Below, in pieces: positions 1 through 10,362 of a stretch of 64,000 nt of DNA (position 1 is its first letter; each line of letters opens with the position of its first letter). The translations under genes and the position numbers were made by a program. The notes beneath the pieces were generated by a model. The model was not told the origin of the DNA. It made no database searches and was given only the letters and a program-made list of their open reading frames with translations. The stretch is from Candidatus Propionivibrio dominans (GTDB taxonomy: Bacteria > Pseudomonadota > Gammaproteobacteria > Burkholderiales > Rhodocyclaceae): positions 124,001 to 188,000 of the forward strand of contig JADJNC010000006.1 in NCBI GenBank assembly GCA_016709335.1. The letters run 5' to 3'.

Positions 1-593
1 TCATCTTTACCGGTGCCGGATCCGAATTCATTGCTCGCGAGCAGATCGGCCATCCCGGCGTTACCGCGCCGGTTTGGGAACGCGTCTTCGTGCATGGTCA
101 GCGACTCATCTACAACCATCTGGAGATTCGGGTACCAATGATCGCGGCGATCAACGGCCCGGCGACCATCCATGCCGAACTGGGCCTGTTGTGCGACATC
201 GTGCTCGCTGCCGACGATACGGTTTTCCAGGATGCGCCGCACTACCCCGAGGGTCTCGTACCCGGCGACGGGGTGCATGTCCTCTGGCCATTGCTGCTGG
301 GAATGAATCGGGGCCGGTATTTCCTTCTCACAGGCGAGAAGATCAGCGCCAAACAGGCGCTGGATCTGGGCGTCGTCAGCGAAGTCATGCCGCGCGATCA
401 ACTGATGGAGCGGGCGCGCGAGCACGCACGCAAGCTGCTCAAACAGCCGCCGATGACCGTGACCTACGCGCGGCTGGCGATCACCCACGAGTTGAAACGC
501 CTGATGCGCGACCACCTGGACTACGGTTTCCTGCTCGAAGGACTGGCGGCAACCGAGTATTTTCCGGGCAAGGAAGCGAAAAAACCTTCCTGA
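1..593 (+). CDS. Enoyl-CoA hydratase/isomerase family protein, 5'-truncated by window edge
   Basis: The reading frame is open from base 3 to the TGA ending at 593, so the start codon lies outside the window. The visible part begins with an IFTGAGSEF stretch, equivalent to the crotonase-fold oxyanion-hole loop. It continues with a HAELGLLCDIVLAADD segment, which holds the second oxyanion-hole region and the typical crotonase core. Crotonase-fold proteins act on the thioester carbonyl of acyl-CoAs in the cytoplasm; the precise reaction cannot be told from the visible part. The C-terminal helical region (about 60 residues) is present and looks intact. A dispersed inverted repeat follows directly at 621-654. 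Confidence 0.8.
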   Translation, partial: IFTGAGSEFIAREQIGHPGVTAPVWERVFVHGQRLIYNHLEIRVPMIAAINGPATIHAELGLLCDIVLAADDTVFQDAPHYPEGLVPGDGVHVLWPLLLGMNRGRYFLLTGEKISAKQALDLGVVSEVMPRDQLMERAREHARKLLKQPPMTVTYARLAITHELKRLMRDHLDYGFLLEGLAATEYFPGKEAKKPS

Positions 594-620
594 CTGGCGA
601 CATGCCTCGGACGTCAGACA

Positions 621-654
621 GTAGGTCGGGTTAGCCCATCGGGCGTAACCCGAC
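621..654. repeat. Dispersed inverted repeat, GTAGGTCGGGTTAG family (copy 1)
   Basis: GTAGGTCGGGTTAGCCC is followed closely by GGGCGTAACCCGAC, making a strong stem-loop just downstream of the truncated crotonase gene. Related copies lie at 17736-17816 and 32261-32320. It could serve as a transcription end for the upstream gene, but there is no U-tract. Confidence 0.7.
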
Positions 655-710
655 AACCGCGCCCGGCAAGGCTTTAAAGCCCCCCTGCCCCGCTGAATAG
701 TGCCTGTCGC

Positions 711-1457
711 TCACGCGTCTTTTGTGGACACCTTGCGGCGGCGAGTCGTGTGACGATTGCGCAAGGCCATGGCCATCTCGAATGCCGCCTGCGTGAAACC
801 CAGGATCTCGGTGAACTCCTTGTCGCTGAGGTTCCGCGCCTCGTCATTGCTGCGGCAGATATTGACGAACTCGCGTTCGCGTGCCGACTGCAGCAGCAGT
901 TTGCCCACGCCGAGGGCTTCGAGACTCTTCCACACCTCCGGGTTGGAACTGCGTGTGAATCTCATGACGAAACCGACCGGGTCATTGCGCCCGAGAACTG
1001 CCGCCAGGCGCAGAATCAGTTCGAAAGACAGGGCGATGCGACCGTTCTCCAGCGCCTCGATCAACGAGGGGTCATCGAGGTCGATGGCCGCACCGACTTC
1101 GGCGATCGTCAGCCCGGCGCTTTCGCGCAAATTGCGAATCGCGGCTCCGGTCTTGCTCCAGGTCGCTGGTTCCACCACACCCGGCAGAACGGCTTGCACG
1201 AGCACGCCAGCCGCATCGAAGGGGTGCCCGTTGCGCAGTGCCCTGGAAGCTTTGCCCGCCGTCTTGAACGCTCCTTCGGCAAGCACTGTGGCCGAACTGA
1301 TATCGAGCAAACGGCCAGCAAGTTCGCGCACCTGATCGACGAGACCCGTCTCGGCAGGCGGGGAAATTTCGGCTGCCCGTTTTGTCGAGGGCTTCCTGAC
1401 CGGACGCCTGGCCGCAGGTGCCTGGCGTTTTGTCGATGATGAGGGCTTACTGGCCAT
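711..1457 (-). CDS. Small helix-turn-helix (XRE-like) domain protein
   Basis: The protein is 248 residues if started at the ATG at 1457-1455, which has AGGAAGG seven bases upstream; a longer frame to 1511 lacks such a site. The first ~35 residues are Lys/Arg/Pro/Ser-rich and probably disordered. A central segment (IRNLRESAGLTIAEVGAAI, then LIEALENGRIALS) has the pattern of an XRE/Cro-type HTH, so DNA binding is likely. The C-terminal third is helical with no family I recognise. It stands alone on this strand, and its targets are unknown. Confidence 0.6.
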   Translation of the reverse strand: MASKPSSSTKRQAPAARRPVRKPSTKRAAEISPPAETGLVDQVRELAGRLLDISSATVLAEGAFKTAGKASRALRNGHPFDAAGVLVQAVLPGVVEPATWSKTGAAIRNLRESAGLTIAEVGAAIDLDDPSLIEALENGRIALSFELILRLAAVLGRNDPVGFVMRFTRSSNPEVWKSLEALGVGKLLLQSAREREFVNICRSNDEARNLSDKEFTEILGFTQAAFEMAMALRNRHTTRRRKVSTKDA

Positions 1458-2075
1458 AAGCAATCCTTCCTGAAAAGATAAAGTGGATCGCTGGGGAAAC
1501 ATGCTCGTCACCCTGGCGCAAGCCAGAGTAACAATCTCTGGTTCCGGCTAGGCTATACGAATAATTTACACGACTTCATTCTCCTACTAGATGCCCGGTT
1601 AGCTTTGCTCTGCTTACGGCTGATGGAAGGATCAGCCCGCTTTGATTTCCATGGCATGGGGGGGGGGCGTTGATGTTCAGGATGTCTGCCCCATCGGCAA
1701 AATGTGGCGAGGGTTGATCGCCAGTGCCCGGCTGGGCGCGGGGGACGAAGCGACTCGGTTGGCCGAAATTTGTGGCGTCTTGTGGGAGGGGGATCCCCGG
1801 AAGCATGCGCGTGAATAGCACTGCAGCAATAATTGTTCGCGCACGAAGCTGATGCACAAGCGCGTGCAACCTGACATCGCGTCGCACTCTTCTCCACTGG
1901 TACCGCCGCGCGCGGAAACAATGGTCGCCTCGATCACCTTGCCGTGCGTTGGGCACTGGACTCATTGGGGCCGACAACGCGCGGTTCGCCAAAAACCAGC
2001 GGGCGGCGCTTGTTGCTCCTGCCGCAGCTTAGTGATTTCGTCCCTGGATGCTGGCGAGCGCGTCGGCAGCCAAAA
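1458..2075. other. Gap without a convincing gene; degraded 3' sequence of the PaaK-like ligase
   Basis: No open frame here resembles a known family and no start has a credible ribosome binding site. On the minus strand, 1930-2060 holds fragments that fit the normal C-terminus of the neighbouring PaaK-like ligase in several frames: AADALASIQ, EITKLRQ, and a second PNxxGKVIE-like stretch. A ten-base G run lies at about 1657-1666. I see nothing recognisable in 1512-1920. Confidence 0.45.
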
Positions 2076-3259
2076 TCATTCGCCATTGCACCGCTGGGCC
2101 TCCGGCTTGCGATCCATCACCTTGCCGTCGTTGGGCAGCCGCCGGGCAGAAAACCGCGGCGTCAGCTGCACTTCGCAATGCAATGTCATGCCGTCCTGAC
2201 CGCTGGTATTATCGACGACCAGACGCGCCTTGATAATCCCGGAATGGCGCGCGACAAGGGCAGCGATCTGCTCGGGATGAACGAACATCCCCTTGACCTT
2301 CGTCGTCTGGTCGGCGCGACCCATCCAGCCCTTGATGCGTACGTTGGTTCGACCACAGGGACTGACGCCGGCGAGTACGGCCGAAAGGTCGCCGGTGGCA
2401 AAACGGATCAGCGGATAATCCGGATTGAAACTGGTGACGAGGACCTCGCCGACTTCGCCGGCGGCCACCGGATCGCCGGTGCCCGGCCGGACAATTTCGA
2501 GCAGAATCTCCTCGTCGACGACCAGGCCTTCTTCACTCGGCGTTTCGTAGGCGATGACGCCGAGATCGGCACTGGCATAGGCCTGTCGGACGACGATGCC
2601 GCGCTCGTTGAACTGCCTGCGCAACGAGGCCGGCAAGGCCTCGCCGGAAACGATGGCTTTCTTCAGTGAGGAAAGATCGGCGCCAAGCGCGTCGCCTCTC
2701 TCAAGAATGATGCGCAAAAAGGACGGGGTGCCGGCATAGGCCACCGGCTTGAGATCGGCAATGGCTTGCACCTGCATATCGGTCTGCCCGGTGCCGGCCG
2801 GAAAAACGGGGCAACCCAGCTTGCGCGCCGCGCCTTCAAGCATGAAGCCGCCGGGAGTGAAGTGATACGAGAAGGTGTTATGCACCAGGTCGCCGGCCCT
2901 GAAGCCCGTCGCAAACATCGCCCGGGCAAAGCGCCACCAGTCCTCGCCTCGCCCTTCCGGATCGTAGATCGGGCCGGGCGAAACGAAAACCCGCGACAGT
3001 CCGGCGAGCGGTGTGGCGTTAAGCCCGCCGAAAGGCGGCGCGGCCTTTTGCAGTTCGAGCAGATCGCTCTTGCGCGTTACCGGCAAGCGGGCCAGCGCCG
3101 CGCGCGAAGTAAGGGCGTTGGCGTCGATAGCGGCCAACAGGCGGGCGTAATAAGCCGAATATTGCTGCGCGTGCGCCACCTGGCGCGGCAAGCGCTCCAT
3201 CAGCCAGGCTTCGCGTTCGGCAGGCCGGCGGGTTTCAAGGAATCGTAATGGTCATTCAT
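2076..3259 (-). pseudogene. Phenylacetate-CoA ligase-like (PaaK family) AMP-forming ligase, frameshifted
   Basis: The main frame (3200-2076, 374 residues) is a PaaK-type adenylate-forming enzyme, which would activate an aromatic or other carboxylic acid to its CoA thioester. The N-terminus is in another frame. ATG at 3259 reads MNDHYDSL, and inserting one base in the TTCCTT at about 3237 joins it to ETRRPAEREAWLMERLPRQ, which matches the family's N-terminal pattern. The 3' end is also abnormal: the frame stops at 2076 after a premature PNDGKVMD segment, while pieces of the expected C-terminus follow in other frames to about 1930. It is the last gene of the liv/acyl-CoA ligase cluster. Assembly error is likely for the 5' shift; the 3' end may be truly rearranged. 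Confidence 0.75.
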
Positions 3260-3281
3260 GGCAAGCCCGGGTGTGCAGACT

Positions 3282-4094
3282 CTAGGACAGCCAGCGTTTG
3301 CGGCGGCGGTAATGCTTGACGTCACGGAAACTCTTGCGCCCGGCGGAGGACAGCCCGAGGTAGAACTCCTTGACGTCTTCGTTGGCCGCCAGTTCGCTGG
3401 CCGCACCCTCCATCACCACGCGGCCGTTTTCGAGGATGTAACCGAAGTCTGCGTAACGCAACGCCATGTTGGTGTTTTGTTCGGCGAGCAGGAAAGTCAC
3501 GCCTTCCTTCTGGTTCAGATCCCTGACGATGGTGAACACCTCGTCGACGATTTGCGGTGCCAGACCCATCGAGGGTTCGTCGAGCAGCACCATGCGCGGA
3601 TTGGCCATCAGCGCTCGTCCGATGGCGCACATCTGTTGCTCGCCACCCGAGGTGTAGGCCGCCTGGCTGGTACGGCGCGTTTTGAGGCGGGGAAAGTAGG
3701 TGTAGACCTTCTCCAGCGTCTCGGCAATCGCCGCCTTGCCCTCGGTACGCGTGTAGGCGCCGGCCAGCAGATTTTCTTCAATGCTCAAATGAGCGAAACA
3801 GTGCCGCCCTTCCATCACCTGGATGACGCCACGTTTTACCAGTTGCGCCGGAGAGAGCGCTTCGATACGTTCATCGCGCAATTCGATGGTGCCTTTGGTG
3901 ACTTCGCCGCGCTCGCCGCGCAGCAGATTGCTTACTGCGCGCAGCGTCGTGGTCTTGCCGGCGCCATTGCCGCCCAGCAGCGCCACGATGCCGCCCTCGG
4001 GAACGCTGAACGAAACGCCCTTGAGCACGAGGATCACGTGGTTATAGATCACCTCGATGCTATTGACCTTCAGCAGGATATTGGCAGTGCTCAT
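3282..4094 (-). CDS. livF: Branched-chain amino acid-type ABC transporter ATP-binding protein (LivF-like)
   Basis: This 270-residue ATPase energises a HAAT-family importer on the inner side of the inner membrane. Walker A is GGNGAGKT (residues 41-48), the ABC signature TSGGEQQ (148-154) and Walker B MVLLDEP (168-174). The C-terminal ~25 residues are basic and extend beyond the usual LivF end, as in acyl-CoA-ligase-linked transporters of betaproteobacteria. It follows livJ across a gap with two hairpins and precedes the PaaK-like ligase, so the likely substrates are aromatic or fatty acids rather than amino acids. That substrate assignment is inference from context. Confidence 0.9.
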   Translation of the reverse strand: MSTANILLKVNSIEVIYNHVILVLKGVSFSVPEGGIVALLGGNGAGKTTTLRAVSNLLRGERGEVTKGTIELRDERIEALSPAQLVKRGVIQVMEGRHCFAHLSIEENLLAGAYTRTEGKAAIAETLEKVYTYFPRLKTRRTSQAAYTSGGEQQMCAIGRALMANPRMVLLDEPSMGLAPQIVDEVFTIVRDLNQKEGVTFLLAEQNTNMALRYADFGYILENGRVVMEGAASELAANEDVKEFYLGLSSAGRKSFRDVKHYRRRKRWLS

Positions 4095-4122
4095 GGTGTC
4101 TCTTTGCTAATCGTGCCGCCTC

Positions 4123-4171
4123 GCCCTCCCGCACGCGGGAGGGCTGACCATGGACCCGCCGAGGCGGGTCC
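4123..4171. repeat. Two adjacent strong hairpins between livJ and livF
   Basis: GCCCTCCCGC/GCGGGAGGGC (4123-4144, two-base loop) and GGACCCGCC/GGCGGGTCC (4152-4171, two-base loop) are perfect stems just downstream of the livJ stop. No U-tract follows, so they more likely stabilise the upstream livJ message than end transcription. This is typical where a binding-protein gene must be expressed above the other transporter genes. Confidence 0.7.
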
Positions 4172-4179
4172 GCAGTGAA

Positions 4180-5518
4180 CTACAACTTGCATTCCTCAGG
4201 CGTACGCGGCTTCAGTTTCTTTTCTTCCGCATACTTGCCGGAGGCCAGCATCACCGTCGGGCGCAGAAGCTTCTCGTCGGCCTGGTACCAGTCCGGCGTA
4301 GTGAACTCCCACTTGCTGCCGTTCCAGGTATGAACGCGAACCCACGACGATCCCATGTGGTCGAGGCACGAGGTCTGCACCGGCCGCATCACGCTGGCAA
4401 AACCCATGTTGTCGAGCGTCTTCTGGTCGAGATTGAGGTTCTCGAGGCCCCAGCGAACCTGTTCGCCGGTCATCACCTTGCCCTTGCCGAAACGCTCCTG
4501 TGCCTTGCGTACGCCTTCGACACCAAGCATCGCCGAAATCAGTCCGCGCATGTAGAGTACCTGCCCGACCTCATCCTTCGGTCCGGTGCCCTGACCCTTG
4601 GCATACACCAGATCGAGCACGTCCTTGACGACTCTGGAATTGGGCTCGGCGCCATGCTGCAGCGTCATGGCGCTATAACCCTTGGCGCCTTCGGCGACGT
4701 CCTTGACGTCCGGCTCGGCACCGGCCCACCAGATACCCATCATCTTTTCACGAGGATAACCGGTAGATTGTGCTTCGCGTAGCGCGGTCGAGTTCATCAC
4801 CCCCCAGCCCCAGAGCAGAACGAAATCCGGCTTTTGCTGCCGGATCTGCAGCCAGGTGGCTTTCTGCTCGACGCCGGGATGCGCCACTGGTAGCAGTTGC
4901 ACCTCGAAACCATGCATCTTGCCCAGTTCCTGCAAGACCGGGATAGGCTCCTTGCCGTACGGGCTGTCATGGTAGACGAGAGCGATCTTCTTGCCCTTCA
5001 GATTGGCGACGCCGCCCAGCTTCTTGGCGATATGCTGAATGGCGACCTCGGCACCGACCCAGTAAGTTCCGAGCAGGGGGAAGTTCCAGGTAAAGACCGC
5101 TCCATTCTGCGATTCGCTACGGCCGTAGCCCGCCGTAATCAGCGGGATCTTGTCCACAGGCGCTTTCTCGGTCAGCGCAAAGGTAGCGCCGGTCGACAGG
5201 GTTTGGAACAGCGTTGCTCCGCCATTCTTGCCTTTCAGGCGCTCGTAGCATTCGACACCGCGGTCGGTGGCGTACGCCGTCTCGCACTCCTCGAAAATGA
5301 TCTTGACGCCGTTGATCCCCCCTGGCATTCACCAGTTTCAGGTAATCGACATAACCGTTGGCCCATTGACTGCCGTTGGCCGAATAGGCGCCGGTACGGT
5401 AGACCAATACAGGAAAGAACTGCTCCTTGGCCTGTGCCAGGGCAGCCGGCGCTACGGCCAACGATGAACAGATGGCGGCGGCGGCCGAAGCCGCCAGTGC
5501 GAGCTTGCGAAGTTTCAT
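4180..5518 (-). pseudogene. livJ: ABC transporter periplasmic substrate-binding protein (LivJ/LivK-like), frameshifted
   Basis: The start at 5518 gives a Sec signal peptide (MKLRKLALAASAAAA to about ALAQA) and the mature N-terminus FPVLVYRTGAYSANG up to YLKLVNA. The rest of the protein (GGINGVKIIFEECETAYATD onward, ending RTPEECKL) is in another frame. The junction is a run of six G at about 5319-5324, and changing the run length restores one continuous protein of about 445 residues of the periplasmic ligand-binding (peripla_BP_6) class. It would capture the solute in the periplasm and deliver it to the LivH/LivM permease. The indel is most likely a sequencing error, because both halves are perfectly conserved in style. 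Confidence 0.85.
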
Positions 5519-5600
5519 CAGTGTCTCCTTTTATTGAAATAGTAATGATGCGTTTGCGACAACAACTCCAACAACAGTGAAACGGGTTCCCCGGCGCGGC

Positions 5601-6675
5601 TCAATGCGGAAATGGCCAGAGCCGGAGTTTTTCCTTGCCTGTGGACCACAGGCGGGCGATACCGTGGGGCTCCTTGATCAGGAAAAAAATGATCAGTGAG
5701 CCGAAGATGATCAACTCGGCATGCGACACGCCGGCCGTCGAAATCGTGCCCCCGAACAGTCCGCCGATCGCCGGCAGAAACAGGTTCAACGCGATCGGCA
5801 GCGTGACGATGAAGGCTGCGCCGAAGAAGCTGCCCATGATCGAGCCGAGGCCGCCGATAATGACCATGAACAGCAACTGGAACGAACGATCGACCGAGAA
5901 AGCGGCCGGCTCCCACGGAGAGATGGATGAAGCCCCACAGGGCGCCGGCGGTTCCGACGAAAAAGGAACTGACGGCAAAAGCGGAGAGCTTGGCAAACAG
6001 CGGCCGGATGCCGATCACCTCGGCGGCCACGTCCATATCGCGGATCGCCATCCACTGTCGGCCGATGGCACTGCGCGTCATGTTCTTCGCCAACAGCGCG
6101 GAAATAGTCAGCCAGACCAGACAGAACATGTACTTGTCGAACGGTGTGGCTATCTCCCAGCCCATGATCTGCAGGTTGGAAACCGAAACCGAGCCGGACG
6201 AGGCGTTGTTGGTGAACCACGGGATGCGCAGAAAAACCCAGTCGGTAAAGAACTGGGCAGCGAGGGTGGCGACAGCCAGATAGAGCCCGCGCACACGCAA
6301 GCTGGGTATCCCGAAAACGATGCCGACCAGTGCCGAAGTGAGGCCACCGAGCAGGATGGAAACGAGCAGCGGCAGACCCTCGATACGGATGTGAAAGTTG
6401 TAGGCGGCGTAGGCCCCGACGGCCATGAAGGCCCCGGCACCCAGGGTGATCTGGCCGCAGAAACCGACCAGGATATTGACACCAAGCGCGGCCAGCGAAA
6501 GGATCAGGAAGGGAATCAGGATGGCGCGGAACAGGTATTCGTCGCCCAGCAGCGGGATGCCGACGAAAGCAAAAACCAGGATGCCGAGGATGGCCCAGCG
6601 GTCCTGGGCAATCGGGAAGATTTGCTGATCGGCCGCGTAAGAGGTCTTGAACTGACCGTTTTCTCTATAAAGCAC
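5601..6675 (-). pseudogene. livM: Branched-chain amino acid-type ABC permease (LivM-like), frameshifted
   Basis: A GTG start at 6675 (CAGG and GGGGAG just upstream) opens a LivM permease beginning MLYRENGQFKTSYAADQQIF. It has some eight to nine hydrophobic segments and the LivM signature region GFCGQITLGAGAFMAVG. After GALWGFIHLSV, at about 5915-5925, the frame shifts. The next frame continues WEPAAFSVDRSFQLLFMVII and runs to the natural stop at 5601. A two-base loss or one-base gain explains it. The protein forms the inner-membrane channel together with LivH. The segment between 5600 and 5519 is a short untranslated spacer before livJ. Confidence 0.85.
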
Positions 6676-6690
6676 TTGCCTGCTCCCCGG

Positions 6691-7620
6691 TTAAACGCGG
6701 TCGATGATCTTTTCGCCGAACAGCCCCTGCGGCCTGAACAGCAGAAAAACCAGAGCCAGTTGATAGGCAAACCAGATTTCGATGCCGCCGCCAACCATCG
6801 GGCCGAGATAGACCTCGGAGAGCTTCTCGCCAACGCCGATGATCAGTCCGCCGATGATGGCACCGGGAATCGAGGTCAGTCCGCCGAGAATGACCACCGG
6901 CAACCCCCGCAGCGCAACTGTCGCCAGCGAGAACTGGACGCCCAGCTTGGAACCCCAGATCACTCCGGCCACCAGAGCGACGACGCCGGCCACGAACCAG
7001 ACGATGACCCAGATGTGATTGAGCGGGATACCGATCGATTGCGCCGCCTGGTGGTCGTCGGCCACCGCACGCAAGGCGCGGCCGGTGACCGTCTTCTGGA
7101 AGAAGAGGGTCAACAGTGCAACAAGAACGGCGGCGATCAACGCCGCCACGAAGTCCTCCTTGTTGATCAGCAGCCCGCCTTCGAAGATCCCCTCGAGAAT
7201 CAGTACCGGCTCCTTGGGCATGCCGACATCGATCTTGTAGATGGCCGTTCCGAAAATGCTGGTACCGAGGCCTTCAAGGACATAGGCAATGCCCAGAGTG
7301 GCCATCAGCAGGGTCGCTCCCTCCTGGTTCACCAGGGGGCGCAGAACCAGCCGCTCGATCAGCCAGGCGACAAGGTACATCAGCGCACCGGCGATGAAAA
7401 AGGCGATCACATTCGCCAGCCAGAGACTGTCGATACCCAGCCATTCCGGAATCCACGCCGAAAACCGCGCCATGGCCAGCGCCGCGAACAGCAACATCGC
7501 CCCCTGCGCAAAGTTGAACACCCCAGAGGCCTTGTAAATCAGCACAAAGCCCAGCGCCACCAGGGAATACAACATGCCGGCCATCAGCCCGCCGATCAAT
7601 GTTTCAATGAAGAAACCCAT
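6691..7620 (-). CDS. livH: Branched-chain amino acid-type ABC permease (LivH-like)
   Basis: This 309-residue inner-membrane protein begins MGFFIETLIGGLMAGMLYSL and has about eight hydrophobic segments. It contains the LivH motif region around SGVFNFAQGAMLLFAA. GGAGG lies seven bases before the ATG at 7620. It pairs with LivM, and the 15-bp gap to livM and 12-bp gap to livG show one operon. The frame is intact, unlike its neighbours livM and livJ. Confidence 0.92.
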   Translation of the reverse strand: MGFFIETLIGGLMAGMLYSLVALGFVLIYKASGVFNFAQGAMLLFAALAMARFSAWIPEWLGIDSLWLANVIAFFIAGALMYLVAWLIERLVLRPLVNQEGATLLMATLGIAYVLEGLGTSIFGTAIYKIDVGMPKEPVLILEGIFEGGLLINKEDFVAALIAAVLVALLTLFFQKTVTGRALRAVADDHQAAQSIGIPLNHIWVIVWFVAGVVALVAGVIWGSKLGVQFSLATVALRGLPVVILGGLTSIPGAIIGGLIIGVGEKLSEVYLGPMVGGGIEIWFAYQLALVFLLFRPQGLFGEKIIDRV

Positions 7621-7632
7621 TGCATTTCCTCC

Positions 7633-8415
7633 TCAGTGACTTGCGCCAAGATAGGCGCTGATGACTTCCGGATTGGCACGGACCTCGTCCGGAAGGCCAT
7701 CGCCGATTTTCCTGCCGTAATCGAGAACCACTACGCGGTCGGAGATATCCATGACCACGGCCATGTCGTGTTCGATCAGAACGATCGTCGTGCCGAACTG
7801 GTCATTGATGTCGAGGACGAAACGACACATGTCCTGCTTCTCTTCGACGTTCATTCCGGCCATCGGCTCATCAAGCAGCAGGATGCTCGGTTCCATGGCC
7901 AGCGCCCGACCGAGGTCGACACGCTTCTGCAGGCCGTAGGGCAGACGCCCGACCGGCGTCTTGCGAATGTGCTGGATTTCTAGAAAGTCGATGATCTCCT
8001 CGACTTTGGCCCGATGTTCGAGTTCCTCGCGCCGTGCCGGCCCCCACCACAGGGCCTGCTGGATCAGGTTGCTGCGGATCTTCAGGTTGCGCCCGGTCAT
8101 CATGTTGTCGATCACGTTCATCCCCTTGAACAGGGCGATGTTCTGGAAAGTACGCGAGATGCCGGCCCGGGCCGCCTTGTACGGGTTCATCTTGCTGAAG
8201 TGCTTGCCGCGCAGGATGATCTCGCCCTGCTGCGGCCGATAAACGCCGTTGATCACATTCAGCATCGAACTCTTGCCGGCGCCATTCGGGCCAATGATGG
8301 CGCGTATCTCGTGTTCGCGAACGTCGAAGGAGATGTCGGTCAGCGCCTTGACGCCGCCGAAGGCCAGCGACACGTTTTTCAGGTCGAGAATGACTTCGCC
8401 GATCTCGCGACTCAT
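7633..8415 (-). CDS. livG: Branched-chain amino acid-type ABC transporter ATP-binding protein (LivG-like)
   Basis: The protein is 260 residues when started at ATG 8415, with GGGAGG about eight bases upstream; the longer frame to 8550 overlaps the ligase gene and lacks such a site. Walker A is GPNGAGKS (42-49), the degenerate signature LPYGLQKR (158-165) is normal for LivG, and Walker B is ILLLDEP (178-184). It works with LivF on the cytoplasmic side of the importer. It follows the acyl-CoA ligase gene closely (32 bp), which ties uptake to CoA activation. Confidence 0.92.
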   Translation of the reverse strand: MSREIGEVILDLKNVSLAFGGVKALTDISFDVREHEIRAIIGPNGAGKSSMLNVINGVYRPQQGEIILRGKHFSKMNPYKAARAGISRTFQNIALFKGMNVIDNMMTGRNLKIRSNLIQQALWWGPARREELEHRAKVEEIIDFLEIQHIRKTPVGRLPYGLQKRVDLGRALAMEPSILLLDEPMAGMNVEEKQDMCRFVLDINDQFGTTIVLIEHDMAVVMDISDRVVVLDYGRKIGDGLPDEVRANPEVISAYLGASH

Positions 8416-8446
8416 CAGGCGGACCTCCCGGCGGTGGCGAAGGTCT

Positions 8447-10362
8447 TCAGATCCGGATTTGCAGATCGGCAGCCACCTTGCCCTGTCGCCCGTCCTCGAA
8501 TTTGACCGCCGTTTCGATGAACTGGCTGCTTTTGCCGCTGTAAAGCGCATCGATCAGGACGGCATATTTCTCGGCGACGAAGTTACGGCGTACCTTGCGC
8601 GTGCGCGTCAGTTCGTCATCGTCGGGATCCAGTTCCTTGTGCAGGATCAGGAAACGATGAATCTGCGAATCGGCCAGCGCACCCTCACCCAGCAGTTCGC
8701 TATTGACCTGTTCGATGCACTCCTGAATCAGCCCATAGATTTCTGCCTTTGCGGCCAGATCGGTGTAACCCGAATAGGCGATGCCGCGCCGCTCGGCCCA
8801 GTTGCCGACGGCGCCGATGTCGATGTTGATGAACGCGCAGACCATTTCGCGGCTATCGCCGAAAGCCACCGCTTCCTTGATGTACTGGAAGAATTTCAGC
8901 TTGTTCTCGATGTAGTTGGGAGCGAATATCGCACCGTTGGCCAGCTTGCCGACGTCCTTGGCGCGATCGATGATCTTGAGATGGCCTTCATCGTCAAACA
9001 GGCCGGCATCACCGGTCATGAAATAACCTTCGGCGTTGATTGCTTCGGCCGTCGCGTCGGGGCGCTTGTAATACTCCTTGAGCAGCATCGGGCCTTTGAC
9101 CAGAATCTCGCCGTTGTCGGCGATCTTGACTTCCACCCCGGCGCCGGCTTGCCGACGCTGTCGAACTTGATCTCGCCATCCGGCTGAAGGCACACATAGG
9201 CGCAGGTTTCGGTCTGCCCGTAAAGCTGCTTGAGGTTGATGCCGATCGAGCGATAGAAACGGAAGAGGTCGGGGCCGATCGCCGCGCCGGCCGTATAGGC
9301 GACGCGCACCCGGCTCATGCCCAGCACGTTTTTCAGCGGCCCGAAAATCAGCAGGTTGCCGAGTTGGTAAAGCAGTCGATCGGCAACAGGAACCGGCTTG
9401 CCATCGAGGACATCGGCACCGCAACGCCGCGCCACCTTCATGCAGAAGTGGAACAGTTTCTGTTTGATCGCGCTGGCGTCTTCCATGCGAATCATCACCT
9501 GCGTCAGCAGATTCTCGAAAACGCGCGGCGGCGCAAAGTAGTAGGTCGGCCCGATCTCGCGCAGGTCGGTCATCACCGTTTCGCCGGATTCCGGGCAGTT
9601 GATGGTGAAGCCGGTCACCATGGCCTGCGCAAAGGAGAACAGATGGTCGCCGACCCAGGCCATCGGCAGATACGAGAGGATGTCTTCATCGGCGGTCAGA
9701 CGGTCAAACCCGACACCGCCCTTGGCGGCGCTGATGAAGGCGTTGTGCGTCAGGCACACGCCTTTCGGCTTGCCCGTCGTTCCGGAGGTGTACAGCATGA
9801 CGCCAATGTCGTCGGCAGCACCCTTGGCAATTTCGTCGCCGAGAAAATCGGGATGGTTCCTGATATGGATTCGCCCGATGGCCAGCAGGGCTTCAATATC
9901 GTGGATGAAGGGCTGATTGTAGTGGCGCATGCCGCGCGGGTCGTCATAGGCCACATGCTCCAGCAGCGGCAACTGCGCCTTGATTTCAAGCAGTTTGTCG
10001 ACCTGCTCCTGATCTTCGACAAGCGCGAAGCGGATTCCAGCATCCTGCATCACGAAGAGCATTTCGTAAGCCACGGCATCCTGATAGAGCGGAACCGGAA
10101 CGCCACCCAGGCACTGCACGGCCGCCATCGTCATGTACAGGCGCGGCCGGTTGTCACCGATGATCGCCAGATTATCGCCACGCCTGAAGCCCAGTTCTGC
10201 CAGACCGCAGGCCAGGGCGCTCACCTGCTCGGCCACGTCACGCCACGACCAGGATTGCCAGATACCAAGATCCTTCTCGCGCATCGCGGTTTTATCTCCG
10301 CGAACACGAGAATGGTGAAACAGCAAGCGAGGGAAAGTATCCATCGCCCGGGAAGCAGCCAT
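8447..10362 (-). pseudogene. Long-chain acyl-CoA synthetase (AMP-forming), frameshifted
   Basis: ATG at 10362 opens a FadD/ACSL-type ligase (AAGG 8 bases upstream). The AMP-binding P-loop-like motif MLYTSGTTGKPKGV and the adenylation motif YGQTETCAYV are visible. After SVGKPAPG at about 9137-9142 the frame shifts at a run of four G; one more G restores GVEVKIADNGEILVKGPMLL and the full C-terminal domain to 8447. The intact enzyme is about 638 residues and would convert a fatty or aryl-alkanoic acid plus ATP and CoA to the acyl-CoA. It heads the liv operon and is divergent from the Crp/Fnr gene at 10601. The indel is probably an assembly error. Confidence 0.87.

Noticed and set aside
1576..1992. 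Minus-strand frame of 138 codons in the gap before the PaaK-like gene
   Set aside because: No family, no ribosome site; part of it is degraded ligase sequence in another frame.
5635..7983. Long plus-strand frame of 782 codons opposite livM/livH/livG
   Set aside because: It is the complement of well-recognised liv genes; its translation is rich in Gln, Asp and Arg without any domain, typical of the antisense frame of GC-rich genes.
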